Positions 49,085-60,682 of a stretch of DNA of 64,000 bases are shown one piece after another (the stretch's first letter is position 1; the number at the start of each line of letters is the position of its first letter). The stretch is taken from the NCBI GenBank assembly GCA_002794735.1, contig NBAZ01000017.1, forward strand, positions 434,001 to 498,000, written 5' to 3'. A program made the position numbers and the translations under genes. This DNA comes from Pyrrhoderma lamaoense. Taxonomy: Eukaryota > Basidiomycota > Agaricomycetes > Hymenochaetales > Hymenochaetaceae. A model generated the notes under the pieces. That model searched no databases. It saw only the letters and a program-made list of their open reading frames with translations, and was not told where the DNA came from.

Positions 49085-50589
49085 ATGGAATCTAGTTCAT
49101 CCACTAAACCGACGCAGGCAACGGAGGACTTGCCATCAAAATTGACAACAAAAAAGCCCGTAGTAATAATAACTATCGGTATGGCAGGCTCGGGGAAAAC
49201 AACATTCGTGCAGCGGATGAACTCATATTTGCATTCTCTGGACCCTCCCAAGCCTCCATACGTGCTAAACCTCGACCCAGCTGTATCGAGCACACCATTT
49301 GACGCCAATATTGATATTCGTGACACAGTGAATTACAAGGAGGTTATGAAGCAGTACGCTTTCCCTCATTCTCGTGTGTATGGTTGAAGGAGAGAAAGTA
49401 AATAAATAAAACCGCATTTAAGGTACAATCTCGGACCGAACGGTGGGATTTTAACGGCACTTAACCTCTTCACGACAAAGTTTGATCAGGTGCTTGGGCT
49501 GGTGGAGAAGAGAGCTGACACCCTCGAGTAAGTTATAAGTTATGTCAATTAAGTAACCCTGATTCAAATGTCAACGGAATTTTTTGTACTGATATGCATG
49601 TAGACATGTCATCCTTGATACTCCAGGTCAAATAGAAATTTTCACCTGGTCTGCATCAGGTGCTATCATTACCGATGCAGTTGCCTCTTCATTTCCAACG
49701 GTAGTGGCTTACATCGTCGATACTCCAAGAACTACCGCACCAGCGACGTTCATGTCTAATATGTTATATGCTTGCAGGTATGATCTACTCATGTAACTAC
49801 AAAATGCTTCTTGCAAATGCATTCCTCTATATAGCATTCTCTACAAGACGAAGCTCCCTTTCATTCTTGTGTTTAATAAAACAGACGCACAGCCTCATGA
49901 CTTTGCTCTTGAGTGGATGCAAGATTTCGAAGCTTTCCAGGCAGCTTTATCCAGCCATCCGAGTTCACGCGATTCAGAAGGAGAACCAACTTACATGAAT
50001 AGTCTAATGAATAGCATGTCCCTCGTTCTAGACGAGTTCTATAAAAACCTGAAAGCTGTCGGAGTTTCCTCGATGACTGGTGCGGGAATGAAGGAGTTCT
50101 TTGAGGCTGTGGAAGCAACTAGAGAAGAATACGAAAGGTATGCATAATTGAAACTTAGTTTCTCATGATATTATAACATCCTGACGATTTCCTGCGCCGT
50201 TACAAAAGAGAGTACTTGCCAGAATTGAAGCGAGCCCAAGCTGAGAAAGAAAAACAATTGGCTGCAGCTAAGGAGGACTCAATGAGACGGATGCTGGCCG
50301 ATCTTGAACTTGACCGTAAAAGAAATCCTGCTGCTTTTGCTAACGATAAATGGGAGGAGGAATCTGGAGATGAAGACGAAGATGTGGACGCATATGATAA
50401 TGACATTATTGATAGGAGTGAGCCATACAATCATATGAATATTAGTAAAATTTCTCTGATGACTCTTTTAATTTCCCTTTGACAGGTGAAGAACGGGGAC
50501 CGGAGTCAGGAGAATACATTGACCTTACGCAAATTAGGTCCTCTAGAGACACGAACGATTTGAATATAGTCTGGAAAAGACCAGGTTGA
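49085..50589 (+). CDS. GPN-loop GTPase 1 (Npa3/XAB1 type)
   Basis: GPN1 is a cytoplasmic GTPase needed for assembly and nuclear import of RNA polymerase II. Exons fit 49085-49353, 49423-49527, 49604-49777, 49835-50137, 50209-50417 and 50486-50589, giving 1,164 nt and 387 residues. The P-loop is [10 protein letters not shown] and the defining GPN loop is [17 protein letters not shown]3 reads [13 protein letters not shown] and G4 reads [17 protein letters not shown]. The [11 protein letters not shown] stretch corresponds to G5. The C-terminal tail is helical and basic ([17 protein letters not shown]), then acidic ([12 protein letters not shown]), and ends in EYIDLTQIR and a WKRPG tail, as is usual for GPN1 rather than GPN2 or GPN3. 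All frames are open and all introns are short. Confidence 0.95.
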
Positions 50590-51721
50590 TGCCACTATGT
50601 AATCATAACTGTAATATCATCATATACATGTAATAATGATCTCTTAATTTCATCCAATCAATGTAAGCTCGTCGAAATTCACGGGGGTAAATCGATTACG
50701 AATATCGTTACTGTGGCGCATGAAATGGTAACAGAACACGGTGACTGACTTCAAGTATTATGCGCGTGGTGTGAAAAGACCGAGCCCGTCAGCTCCCCCG
50801 CTGAGGTTCGTGTTCGGACATTACAACTTCTCCGAACGAGCTCTCTTGGAAGCTCGGTGACGAACTAGCTGTACACGTTTAGGCTTTTATAAGTCGTATT
50901 TGCCAACTTCTAAATAGAAATGTATTACATACGTATTTTGGTCGATGATCTACTCCGATCAACAGAGATATCTAATCTCTTCGCTTCTTCCAACCATATT
51001 CCCCTGGATCCTTTTTTCACGAGACTCGACCATCCCTAATAAATCTTTTTCGTCATCTGCAAGTCTTCATGATCACCAACGTTGCACGTGGCGACATTCG
51101 ATATAGTAATTGATGTCTTTCACGATTCATGTGGATTCCCAACTTTGGATCAATAGATCATATGTAATCCGTCCCAAGGGCATTACATACCGACTACTAG
51201 TTGTCGTTAGTGCGCAGCCAACTCCCGAAGCACGGAGAAGGCACCAACGAAATTTTTGTCTATTTGCACTGCGTGTCGTTGTGTGTAAGTAAGAAGTGGT
51301 CTTTAGGGGGCGTTGTCCGAAACTCGGATGAACTAGGGTCCCGGGCGCGGATGGTTATGCTTTATGTCTCACACCCCCATTAATATGGGTACTGAGCGAG
51401 CATATGCTCATTGGTTAACTGCTAATATTCTCTCGCTTCCATCTTCTAAGCCTTCTTCGCATATGTTCCACTCGTAGGCTTTTCTCATTTTCAACCAATT
51501 TTCTCATAAACAAGGCAGCCTCTGTCTGCGTGTGGAAGTTGACTGATTCGGATCCGGTCGGTCTTTGTAACATACAAAAGTGCAACTTCCCTTGGTTTCT
51601 CGTTTCTATCAACGAGATACCCGTTGAGGTTTATACCCGACCTGAAGGGAGACAAACTATTTCCTGCTCTCCTTATATATCATTATACATACTAGAAGAA
51701 TAGAGGTACTCTGTGTCCCTA
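50590..51721. other. Intergenic stretch, no gene recognised
   Basis: About 1.1 kb lie between the GPN1 stop and the next plus-strand start. Frames at 51110-51383 and, on the other strand, 51415-51612 have no recognisable domain. It should contain the promoter of the DUF6533 gene. Confidence 0.4.
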
Positions 51722-53867
51722 ATGTCATCAGCAGAAGTCAGTGAGTTAGTCGGTGTCCTACAAGATGTCAAAGTTCTCTCGGTAAGTAATATACCTTTTT
51801 AATATGGTGCACTTGACAGCTAACCACTCGTTCATCATTCATTCGGACTTATCACAGTATATTGGAGGTACGCCACATGATCATCACTCAAGGTTTGATT
51901 TGCTTAAACTCATCTAATCTGCTCTCTGCTCTATTATTGTGCTTTATCTCGGACTCCAGCTGGTACTCTAGCTTTGCTAGTGTTCGACTGGTTTATAACA
52001 ATCGACGAAGAGATTGGTCTTGTATGGCCTTCACACTGGGCACTCCCTAAATTTTTATTCTTTCTCAATCGGTACCCCGTATTTGTGGATCCCATTCTCC
52101 TGATTTACTGTAAGTTTTACTACTATCAACATGAAAGGTACCATCTATCAGGGACTATTTACTAACAATACTTCATATATTTTAGCCCTTCAATATGGGT
52201 CAGGTGCAAATGTATGGTAATTTGTGATAGTTAATACTTTGATCGAGGATCTGATCGTGTTTTTTGCGTCCTACTCAGACATGTGTTACTATATTTCGAA
52301 TAGAAGGGGGTACGATACTTTCCAATCTATCTATCCAATATGTTTACTCACTAGGGCTCAACTCATAATCTTATTTCCCCCTGTTTAGGTTTTACGGCAT
52401 TTGGATTCATCACTGCCCAAAGTAAGTAATGATAGATTCCCTCACAATCGTCGCGAGGGTTTTGCAGGGCAGTTTGAGGTATTAATATACTTTATCTGCG
52501 AACAGTCATCCTTGGTATGCGAACATGGGCAATATGGGAACGGAAACTATGGATGACCGTTTTTATTGTTACGATCTTCCTGGTATGTCTACCTACTCAT
52601 TTAAAAACTTCTGGAGACGGGTCTGATCGGGCTAAATTCTCGTCTTTGAAAATACCCCTAAATTTATTCTCTAGATGGCATTATTTGTTGACTTATTCTT
52701 TCTCGTAAGGTACCTTCGCGGAGTATCTTGTAAGTAATTCAGGTAACTTATTACTTATTGCTTATTGACCTTAATCTTTGTGCCTGTGATCTTCTTTGCT
52801 TCCATCCTACGCACGAACGGCTATTTTTGCGCAGATCTCGGAGTAAACCCCTTAGGCGGTTGTTTGCTCCAATTTGATAACCGAATTGTATTTGTGTGCT
52901 TCTGTGTGGTCATATTTACAGAGACAGCCATGCTTATACTACTCGTCGTAAAAGCACATCAACACTGTAAGCTACCCCTTTTCATCATCATCATGAATTA
53001 TACAATGCTTACTTCTCCCTAGTCCAAATTTCAAGAAGTACCTTGATGGTCCGCATGTTCAATGATGGAGTTGTCTATTTTGCTTACATCCTCTGTGCGA
53101 TTTTCTCTGAGATCTCAGAACTATAGTACCCGGCTGACTTCTTCATCTCCATCAGTAACATCCATTGCGAATCTAGTGACTATTCTTGTTGCACCCGTGA
53201 GCGTCAAACCATCTTCCATAGATGTTGATATCTAAATTTGCTTTTTCTCTATCGCACAGCTTTCACTACACATCATGTTCATCATGTACGCCCGTATTGT
53301 CTTCCTTTATCTTCTTTTTTGATGAATTTTCTGGTCTGACATAATCATCCGACTGCTTCTGTCCGATTCAATAGCATCCAGCGTGCCTTCCATAGTATAT
53401 TCTGCTCCCGTGTTCTCTTACACATCCGCGGAGCTTTCACCAACCGACACTTTTCCCCTGTGGGTGGTAACGACAGCTATACAATGAATTCAGATATGGG
53501 GAATGGAATGACTTCTACTATCGGTGGCGGTGGTCGGCAACAAACAAGTGCGGTTTACTTCCGGCGACCTCTTAGTACAGTTATCACTGAAGATGATAGA
53601 GATATCGACTTGGCATCTGATGGAATGTCTCCCACCAGAACGTCTGAAATAGAAGTATCATATGGTGAAAATTTACCAAGGAAAGGTACCACCTATCTGG
53701 ATGAAAGAGGAGACGAGTTTCTTGAACTTGTAGATGTACATAGAAAACGTCGGCTCATGAATAGCTTTCAAGATGATCCTCGGAGGACTGAAGAAGGATA
53801 TAGAGTGGAAGATAGGATATGGAAAGCACCTTCAAATTGGGAGAGCAGTCCAGAGAGAGGGAACTAG
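51722..53867 (+). CDS. DUF6533 domain membrane protein, distinct from the array family
   Basis: Exons fit 51722-51781, 51858-51867 (10 nt), 51960-52109, 52186-52211, 52278-52308, 52389-52421, 52506-52582, 52675-52729, 52835-52966, 53023-53094, 53156-53196, 53260-53285 and 53375-53867, giving 1,206 nt and 401 residues. The DUF6533 signature is clear: LLVFDWFITIDEEIGLVW followed by WALPKFLFFLNRYPVF. Hydrophobic helices follow (MTVFIVTIFLMALFVDLFFL, IVFVCFCVVIFTETAMLILL). A loop reads LMVRMFNDGVVYF, where the array members have KDQ. The region AFHSIFCSRVLLHIRGAF precedes a polar C-terminal tail of about 130 residues rich in Ser, Arg and Asp, probably cytoplasmic. The protein is a typical agaricomycete member of this family of unknown function. 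It should not be counted as an array copy. Confidence 0.85.
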
Positions 53868-54334
53868 TCAACTTTTCTTGAAACAAAAGGGAAACGTCCT
53901 TGGCTAATCGAGTACGCGATTTAGCCACCCATCTTCTCCGATAGGAGACGAAAATTATCATTATTATAAATGATGTCTTTTGTACTACTATTATTATTTG
54001 TTTTATATTTTTGTTTTCATTAGGGAATTAGATTGTAGTACTAACATGTGCACCTCGGAAACTTGCAATTCTTGATTATGTCATACAAATCTTTGGCTCC
54101 TTACTAATAAAGATTATGTCAGATCTCCCAAATAGAGTAAAAATGCAATGCTCTAAACTTTCAAGTAAGACACTGCCATTTTCCTTACGCACAGCTTGTT
54201 GTAGTGTGTGGCGGTGCAATAATTGATGCTAAAGTCACGTTCTCACTAATTCTTACCTACAATATGATCATAAAGAATGGCTATACTCAAACTACAACGT
54301 AGAGAAACTACTTGGGCAATCCAACTATCTTGCC
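53868..54334. other. Intergenic stretch, possible missed 5' exon of the MYND gene
   Basis: No separate gene is seen here. Directly before the chosen start of the MYND gene, the same frame stays open back to about 54232 (VLTNSYLQYDHKEWLYSNYN) and reads like protein, but has no ATG. An upstream exon may therefore join it. Confidence 0.35.
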
Positions 54335-56399
54335 ATGGATCTCGCACTCAGTCAGATGATACCGACGGTGCCCATGCATATTCTGAAACAGCTAGGGAAC
54401 GTAAGAGCTACTAACTAACATAATGACATCTATGATATCTGATGGACCGGAACTTTTTTTTTCGTTCAGGCCATTGAAAAGGGTTCCATGGAGGAATACA
54501 TCGAGCTCTGTGATAAGATTAAGGAGGAACAGCCTGCAGTCATGAGTGCACTAATGTCTTTAGGTGACGAAGCAGCAAAGGGCAGAGAGGAGGCACGGAA
54601 CTTCACGGTAACTAGTAAAGAAGACGAGACGGAAAAGACTGCAAAATATCTAGAGGAATCAATCGTTCCTTTAGGTCTTACGATTCAACTTGCGTCAAAG
54701 CTTCCCGAGATGGCGGCCATGATGAAAAAGAGCTGGAATACGTTTATACCAGCAATGAACTTCTGTGTCCATTATCGATATCCAACAGATGGTCGACCAA
54801 CGACTGCAGAGAAACAGATGTTGAAACTTCAGAGCCTGTCGTTTTCAAACATACTCTACTTTATGATAGAGACTGTCGGACGAGATGCGATCGAGAATGA
54901 GGCTCTAATTGAACTTACATTCCGGCTTTGGATGATGGATATCGCGGACGAATCTCCCAAGAAACAACTATCAATAGTTTTGGTACGGAGTGCTGTCCAT
55001 GCACAGGAAACTGGTCGGGGTTGGTTATCTAATGTAGTCAACACTACCAGTAGAAACTCAGATGGTCTCGTATATGCCGCATACGGGAGACTCAAGAAGG
55101 TTATGAAAGATCAATCGAAATCTATCTCTGATATCTTTCCACATTATGCTCTCCTTCTAGTAGTGTGTATACACTGGCTTACACCTAATGGATCCCTTGA
55201 CATGGAATCTTTTATCTTGCTTTGCAAAGTATCATCGATTATATCCGAAAACCTATCCGCCGATCCCATACAAGGATATGAACATTTTGATATGTACATC
55301 TCAATGTTCCTTTATCTTGCTCTCCGCTTCAAAGATGCAACCAATACCTTTGATGGAATTCTACCATTCATTCAACATGGCCTACTCAAAGTGATGCTCA
55401 ATATGATACCTTATACATATCGTGTAAAGGTGTCTTTCTTGTACACCGAGAAGCTACTATCTTATCTCAGAGTACATCTGTGTTCATACTCGGTAATCCA
55501 AGAGGTCTCGAAGGAGCTGACAACTATCTCGCCTGCAATACTTGATGATATCAGCAATCTCAGTAGAAAAGAACGTGAAGCTTGGGAGGGGTTTCTCCGA
55601 CAGCTTAAGCTTCGAGATACTATGAAAAAACGCTTTGATTATAAGAACTGTCTTTATATATGTGCAATAGTACGTTCCATACTTTCTCATCACATAACGT
55701 TATCACATGGAAGTAGGCTCATGACGCTATTTGTTGACTATTTAGTGTCAAAGCAGCCCAGATAGTACCGATGCCTCTTCTCATCTCTTCTCATGCTCTG
55801 GTTGTAAGAATATCTTTTATTGCTCTCGAAAATGTCAGAAAAAGGATTGGAAAGGAACACATAGAAACACATGTAGAGTTATCCGCCATTTTACAGAAGA
55901 AAAAGGTTGTGTATCTTTTCTTATTTTATTTCCACCTTTCAAACTATTCTCTTTGTTCTTTGAGAATTGTGAATCTGGAGTATTTTCTCACAAATATCAC
56001 GTTTGAGCAGGACACAACGATGGATTGCCTAAGAAGGATAGACGATTTCTTCAGTATTTGATCCTGCATGAAGCACCCGAGACACTCAATAACGACCCTT
56101 CCTCTCTTTCCCCGACTTGTCTTGGATATCATCTGGATATCTGTAATGAGGACTGGGAGTGGTTCGCATTTACTTCCCAGGACGAGGTCCTTACAAATAT
56201 CTCAAAAACATTCACACGTATCGTACCAATCGTCAGTAAAATTATTGATGGAGGTCAAGATCAAACAAAATCCTACAATCCAAAAAGCCATGTCCTTCTG
56301 TTCACAGTACGACATCCGATGAATAACATTCGGACATATGTGTACTATGATCCTCTAGAAGTCACCCACAGGGGTGATTCTAAGCAAAGCGGGGAATAG
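54335..56399 (+). CDS. MYND-type zinc-finger protein
   Basis: Exons fit 54335-54400, 54470-55712, 55762-55905 and 56011-56399, giving 1,842 nt and 613 residues. The first 430 residues are a helical region with no recognised domain (MEEYIELCDKIKEEQPAVMS and on). The MYND finger lies around residue 450: SCSGCKNIFYCSRKCQKKDW, then KGTHRNTC, with the usual Cys pattern and His-Cys end. MYND fingers mediate protein contacts in regulators and methyltransferases, but no SET domain is visible. The C-terminal segment KSHVLLFTVRHPMNN resembles a stretch seen in agaricomycete MYND proteins of unknown role. The 49-nt intron at 55713-55761 removes an apparent stop (CCCAGATAG), so the gene is intact. The true start may lie upstream. 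Confidence 0.8.
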
Positions 56400-57489
56400 A
56401 CGAAATTTATTTGGATAAAATGATATAACGGGAGGAGATGTCCTTTGGCAAGTTTTTCGAATTTTGATATTTCCGCCAGTCGGGGGCCTGGAGCCGTCCT
56501 TGGTGTTTGCTTTGAAGTTTCTGTGGCGTTAACATTGTCTCATGTACCATGTACCTTATTACTACCTAATTAGACTTATATGTCCTATCTGTATTCTCAG
56601 ATAAACTAAAAAATTATTTGATCCAGGGTATATCTCGACTGAAAATAAGGATAGTGATGGTGTACAACGAGTCTGTGTACTCAGAGGCACTGAATGTTGA
56701 AACTACTTCTCCAAGTAACTTAACATTACGCTTCTAACTATTGGTATCAAGTATTAGATCTACTCATAGATAAAAGGACTGACAAAGAAGAAGAAAAAGT
56801 AAATGCATTAACCTATAACATCTTACTGTCTACAATGTTGTATCAGTCATAGGGTAGAATTGACAAAGGAGAGGAAATCACCCCTAATGTGACACTCGAA
56901 CATAGCTTACGAGTAAGAGTCAACTCGCTTCTTTGCCTTTAAAAGTTCATTTATATAAACACTATATGCATGAGAGACGCGTGGGGCAAACCAAATTTAC
57001 TTGTTAAATCTCACTTTCCGCTGATTCATCTTTCCCTCTTGTCAACTTTATTCGGCCGGTACTTTTCAATGGAGCTGTTTCCAAGACGAAAGTAAACATC
57101 CGTATGCACCCCCACTTTTGATCCGCCTCATAGTTTGTACTATACTTTGAGCTAGTAATTATAAGTGGCCCCTTGTATTCATGTGTACATTGAGTGATAC
57201 GCAATAAATGCACTAAGACATCATCTTACATAACAGTAGCCGGGATGCTGTGTATGTACATGTACACGCACATTACAACAGGACATAATGTTACATACTA
57301 ACTATATTGAAAAACTAATCTAAACATCAAAGCCCTTCCCCTGATAGCAGTCAGAACTACGATCAATCTCCGTCCCCATTACCAACATCAAAGCTTTGTA
57401 AAGCGGGATAGGTAGTAGAAAACATCCTTGGGTTCGTAGAAAAAAACTAGTTTAAAACTGGTAGTTTCTGCATGATAGATATGATACCT
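56400..57489. other. Convergent intergenic stretch, no gene seen
   Basis: About 1.1 kb lie between the stop of the MYND gene and the stop of copy J, which converge. A 69-residue frame at 57004-57213 has no recognisable domain. Confidence 0.4.
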
Positions 57490-59101
57490 TCACACATTCA
57501 AGCTTGAAAAAGAGCTAGCAGGACCAGCAAATTGAGGGTCTCCGGTACTATTATCCAGATCATTATTACTCTGCATTTCCGTTTCTTCGTTAAATTCTGC
57601 ATCACCGGCCTCCTTTAAATTTAGAAACATGCGGCTTCCAATAAGACATAGGAACCCAGGATTCCCGAGAAGATTAAGGATAGCCGTCTTTTCTATAGAG
57701 TAAGATCCAAGATAGCTGGTTCTTGATACTGAGATGTTTATTGCACTACAGAATATAACCCTTCACCAAGTTTCTCCCAGTTTCAGTATGGTTTTTCAGA
57801 CGGGAATGGAAGTACATACATAAGACAGTAGATGATCTGATCCTTAGTCATTAAGTTTACAAGATTAGAACTCTTGAGATTCGATAATCTCCAATGCTCA
57901 ATTGCTTTGTAGAGTGCCAGAGATAGAAGAATAAATCCAATGGTTGCTGCTAACACCCTTATATATAGTGTCATACATATACACACTTAGAAGTGAGTGA
58001 CATAATCTCACCAGTCAATGAGTTGAAAGTAGGCTGCACGCTCAATCTGATCCACCCCTGATGCACATACTACGATTCCTCTTGTGAGAACAAGTGCGTG
58101 ACCTTTACTGGATTAGCTTCAATCCCTCGAATCGTGCATAAGAACGCACCTTGTTCTGTCGTACCCATCATACTACTGAGCGCAAACTTGGCAGCCACTT
58201 CACAGAAAATAATCGAATATAGAATAGCAGATAATAGTTTGTCTACGAGACTTAGAAGTGAGTACACTTCGAGAACTTTCCACTCACTTTTATTCCAAAA
58301 TGCGAGTATTCGGAGCACAAGAACGTCTGCATTCTCTGTAAGATCAATCTGGATTAAAACATGATGAACTCGTACAATCGATTATCACACCGATGAAAGC
58401 GTCTAAAATGTCATTAGGTATATTCTTAAATATGATACATAATAAATAGTAATACTTGACATGAGTGAAGACCACCGTGTGAAGATACCTTGGAAAAATT
58501 CACATCAATCCGTCCCGGAGAATAGAAGATGCAAGTATTTACACCTGAGACTTTAGTCAGTAGCTGATTTGGGATAAATAACACATATTTATACAATTTT
58601 TCTCCGGCTCCTAAGGAGTTTACTGTGAAAAGTTACTTAAATAGTATCATTTTGTTTGTTCGTAACGTACAGTAAAAGTCTACAATGGCCCCAAATATTC
58701 CAATATAACGATTCTGAAAAACAAATCTCAGAATCTAGAGCTACTCGTCAAAGGATCAAGTACTGACAATGAAGAAAAGTATATTTGTCAATTTATACCA
58801 TCTTTTTGTCTATGATACTGTAAGCCAGAAGCCAAAATAGCAAGAGAGTGAAATCACCCAGAAATACTTGATCTATGAGAGATGAAATCAGATTCGCTCT
58901 GTGGCACGTCTATTGTGAAGGGTCTTACTTCTTTGTCCATAGTTATCACTAGAAGTCATTAGAGATTGTCTGACGCTGACGATAAAAAAACATACTTGTG
59001 TCATACACGAGAAGTGAAAGAATTGCTGCCTGTATACATTGACTAATCAAAGTGCTTTGCAAAAACTCTGATACCTCGGTTGAATAGTCAACTATAGGCA
59101 T
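57490..59101 (-). CDS. DUF6533-like multi-pass membrane protein, array copy J
   Basis: Copy J starts MPIVDYSTEVSEFLQSTLIS at 59101 and continues QCIQAAILSLLVYDT, MITMDKE, IKYFW, TKRWYKLTNILFFI and NRYIGIFGAIVDFY. Then come VLVLRILAFWNK, KLLSAILYSIIFCEVAAKFA, a W-ended exon, FILLSLALYKAIEHWRLSNL, TKDQIIYC, the core GNPGFLCLIGSRMFLNLKEA and the tail GDPQFAGP, ending SFSSLNV. Every exon checked is open, so this is probably functional. It is very similar to copy K and to the plus-strand copy E, including a shared FCSAINI segment before the core. Function is unknown. Confidence 0.78.
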
Positions 59102-60682
59102 TTTCAATACAGAGTTAGACGTATCAGATGGGGGAAGTATGCGTGAGTAAAGGATACATCGCGGTCGGCATATATATATATTATTGATATCATTAAGTTG
59201 TAGGATTGAGATCTAATGGGAGATAGTGCAACAAAGCTTGCCTTTCCCAAGGACTAAGTTGGCAAGTGTTGTACAGAAGGCCATCAGATCCGGTTGAGTG
59301 AGGTTCTTATTATAGACAAGAATCAGCTCATCATTGGGAGATGATCATACTGATACTTATTCCGGCGACACGGTGTACTGATTGATGATGGTACTATAAT
59401 GATTAAATTTAGATAGCTTATGTTGAGTACAATTAACATTTGCACTTACTACTACAATTTAAGTCTAACTCCAGAACTTCACGAGTTGAGCTGTGGTAGG
59501 TAGCTAGAAGATATTGATTTCTGATAGTGATGATATTGTGACTTGTACTGCGCTGTGACGGCGTGCTGTACACACCCTAACTTAATGTTAAAGAAGCTTG
59601 CAACGAAGTGATGAGGGTTGATGAGACCGTAGAAAGAGTACGGATTGCATCAGAAGTAGAGGAAGTGTATAGATTCTTCCCGGTTTGTCGAATATCAGAC
59701 CATCAGAAAAAGGAGAAGACGTATATTCAGACAAAAATATAGTCTGTGAGAATTGAGATGTTGACAAAGCTAGGGCTCAAGGGACACGGGTCTGGGACTC
59801 ACAGCCTCCAAACTTATCCTGCTAGGTATATGCAATCAATGGTTACAGTAGAGAGATAGAGCAAATCGAAGCTCAAGATCGAGAAACCATAAACACAAAT
59901 CCGATGAGCTGTTATAGGCGTTGTGAACGTTGGGAGTTGTCAAAGTATTGGAGTGAGAGAAAGGAAGTATGAAAGTTTAATGAGAGAAAGAAAATCAGCA
60001 GAAGTGACAAGTGAGAAAGTAAGCAGACCTTAGCTTTACAAATGAGTGAGATGGTCTAAATTTTTAATACAAGAGTCGGTTTAATTGTCATCCTTCTCCC
60101 ATATATGCGGAGAAGGTAATCAATGAGTTTAACTTGGAATTGGATTAGTGAACGCGAATGAAATTAGCGCGTGCTAGATGCAGAAACTAGAGATCATTTA
60201 TCGAAGCATATACTCTTATAGTATGAGGAATTCCTATCAAGTTCCTCGGCGAGTCTCTTCCTTTCATGCAAACATGCAGATGAAATATACTACTCAAGAA
60301 TATCAAGATGGGCACGAACTCAGGATGACTATCAGCATGAGCCGAGACACGATGCTATATGTTGGAGTATCGTTATAGACGATGGCTATATGAAAATTGA
60401 AGGCGCATCATATTAAGTACTTGTTTAAATCTGAAGTACATTTAAACGTAAAATGTACTAGGAAAGCATATTATATATTTGTTTACTAGAAAAAGTAGAC
60501 CTAAAATCATAAATAATACTCCTCTACTCCCGTTGACGGTCGTAAGGACGACTTAGTCTTCATCATAATCATTGTGAATACCGGATCTCCATAAAACGGG
60601 ATCGCTGGCGAAAAGAGTTCTACAATAATGTAGGTGATGTCAGCTTCCAGTTACAGTCTTGGGTATGATAGAAATGGTACCT
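59102..60682. other. Spacer between array copies J and K, no gene recognised
   Basis: About 1.6 kb hold no supported gene. A 66-residue frame at 60178-60378 has no recognisable domain. The stretch lies upstream of copy J and downstream of copy K and should contain the J promoter. Confidence 0.35.

Noticed and set aside
55713..55770. Apparent end of the 54-kb gene at a stop after SKQPR
   Set aside because: A 49-nt intron removes the stop and leads straight into a full MYND finger in frame.
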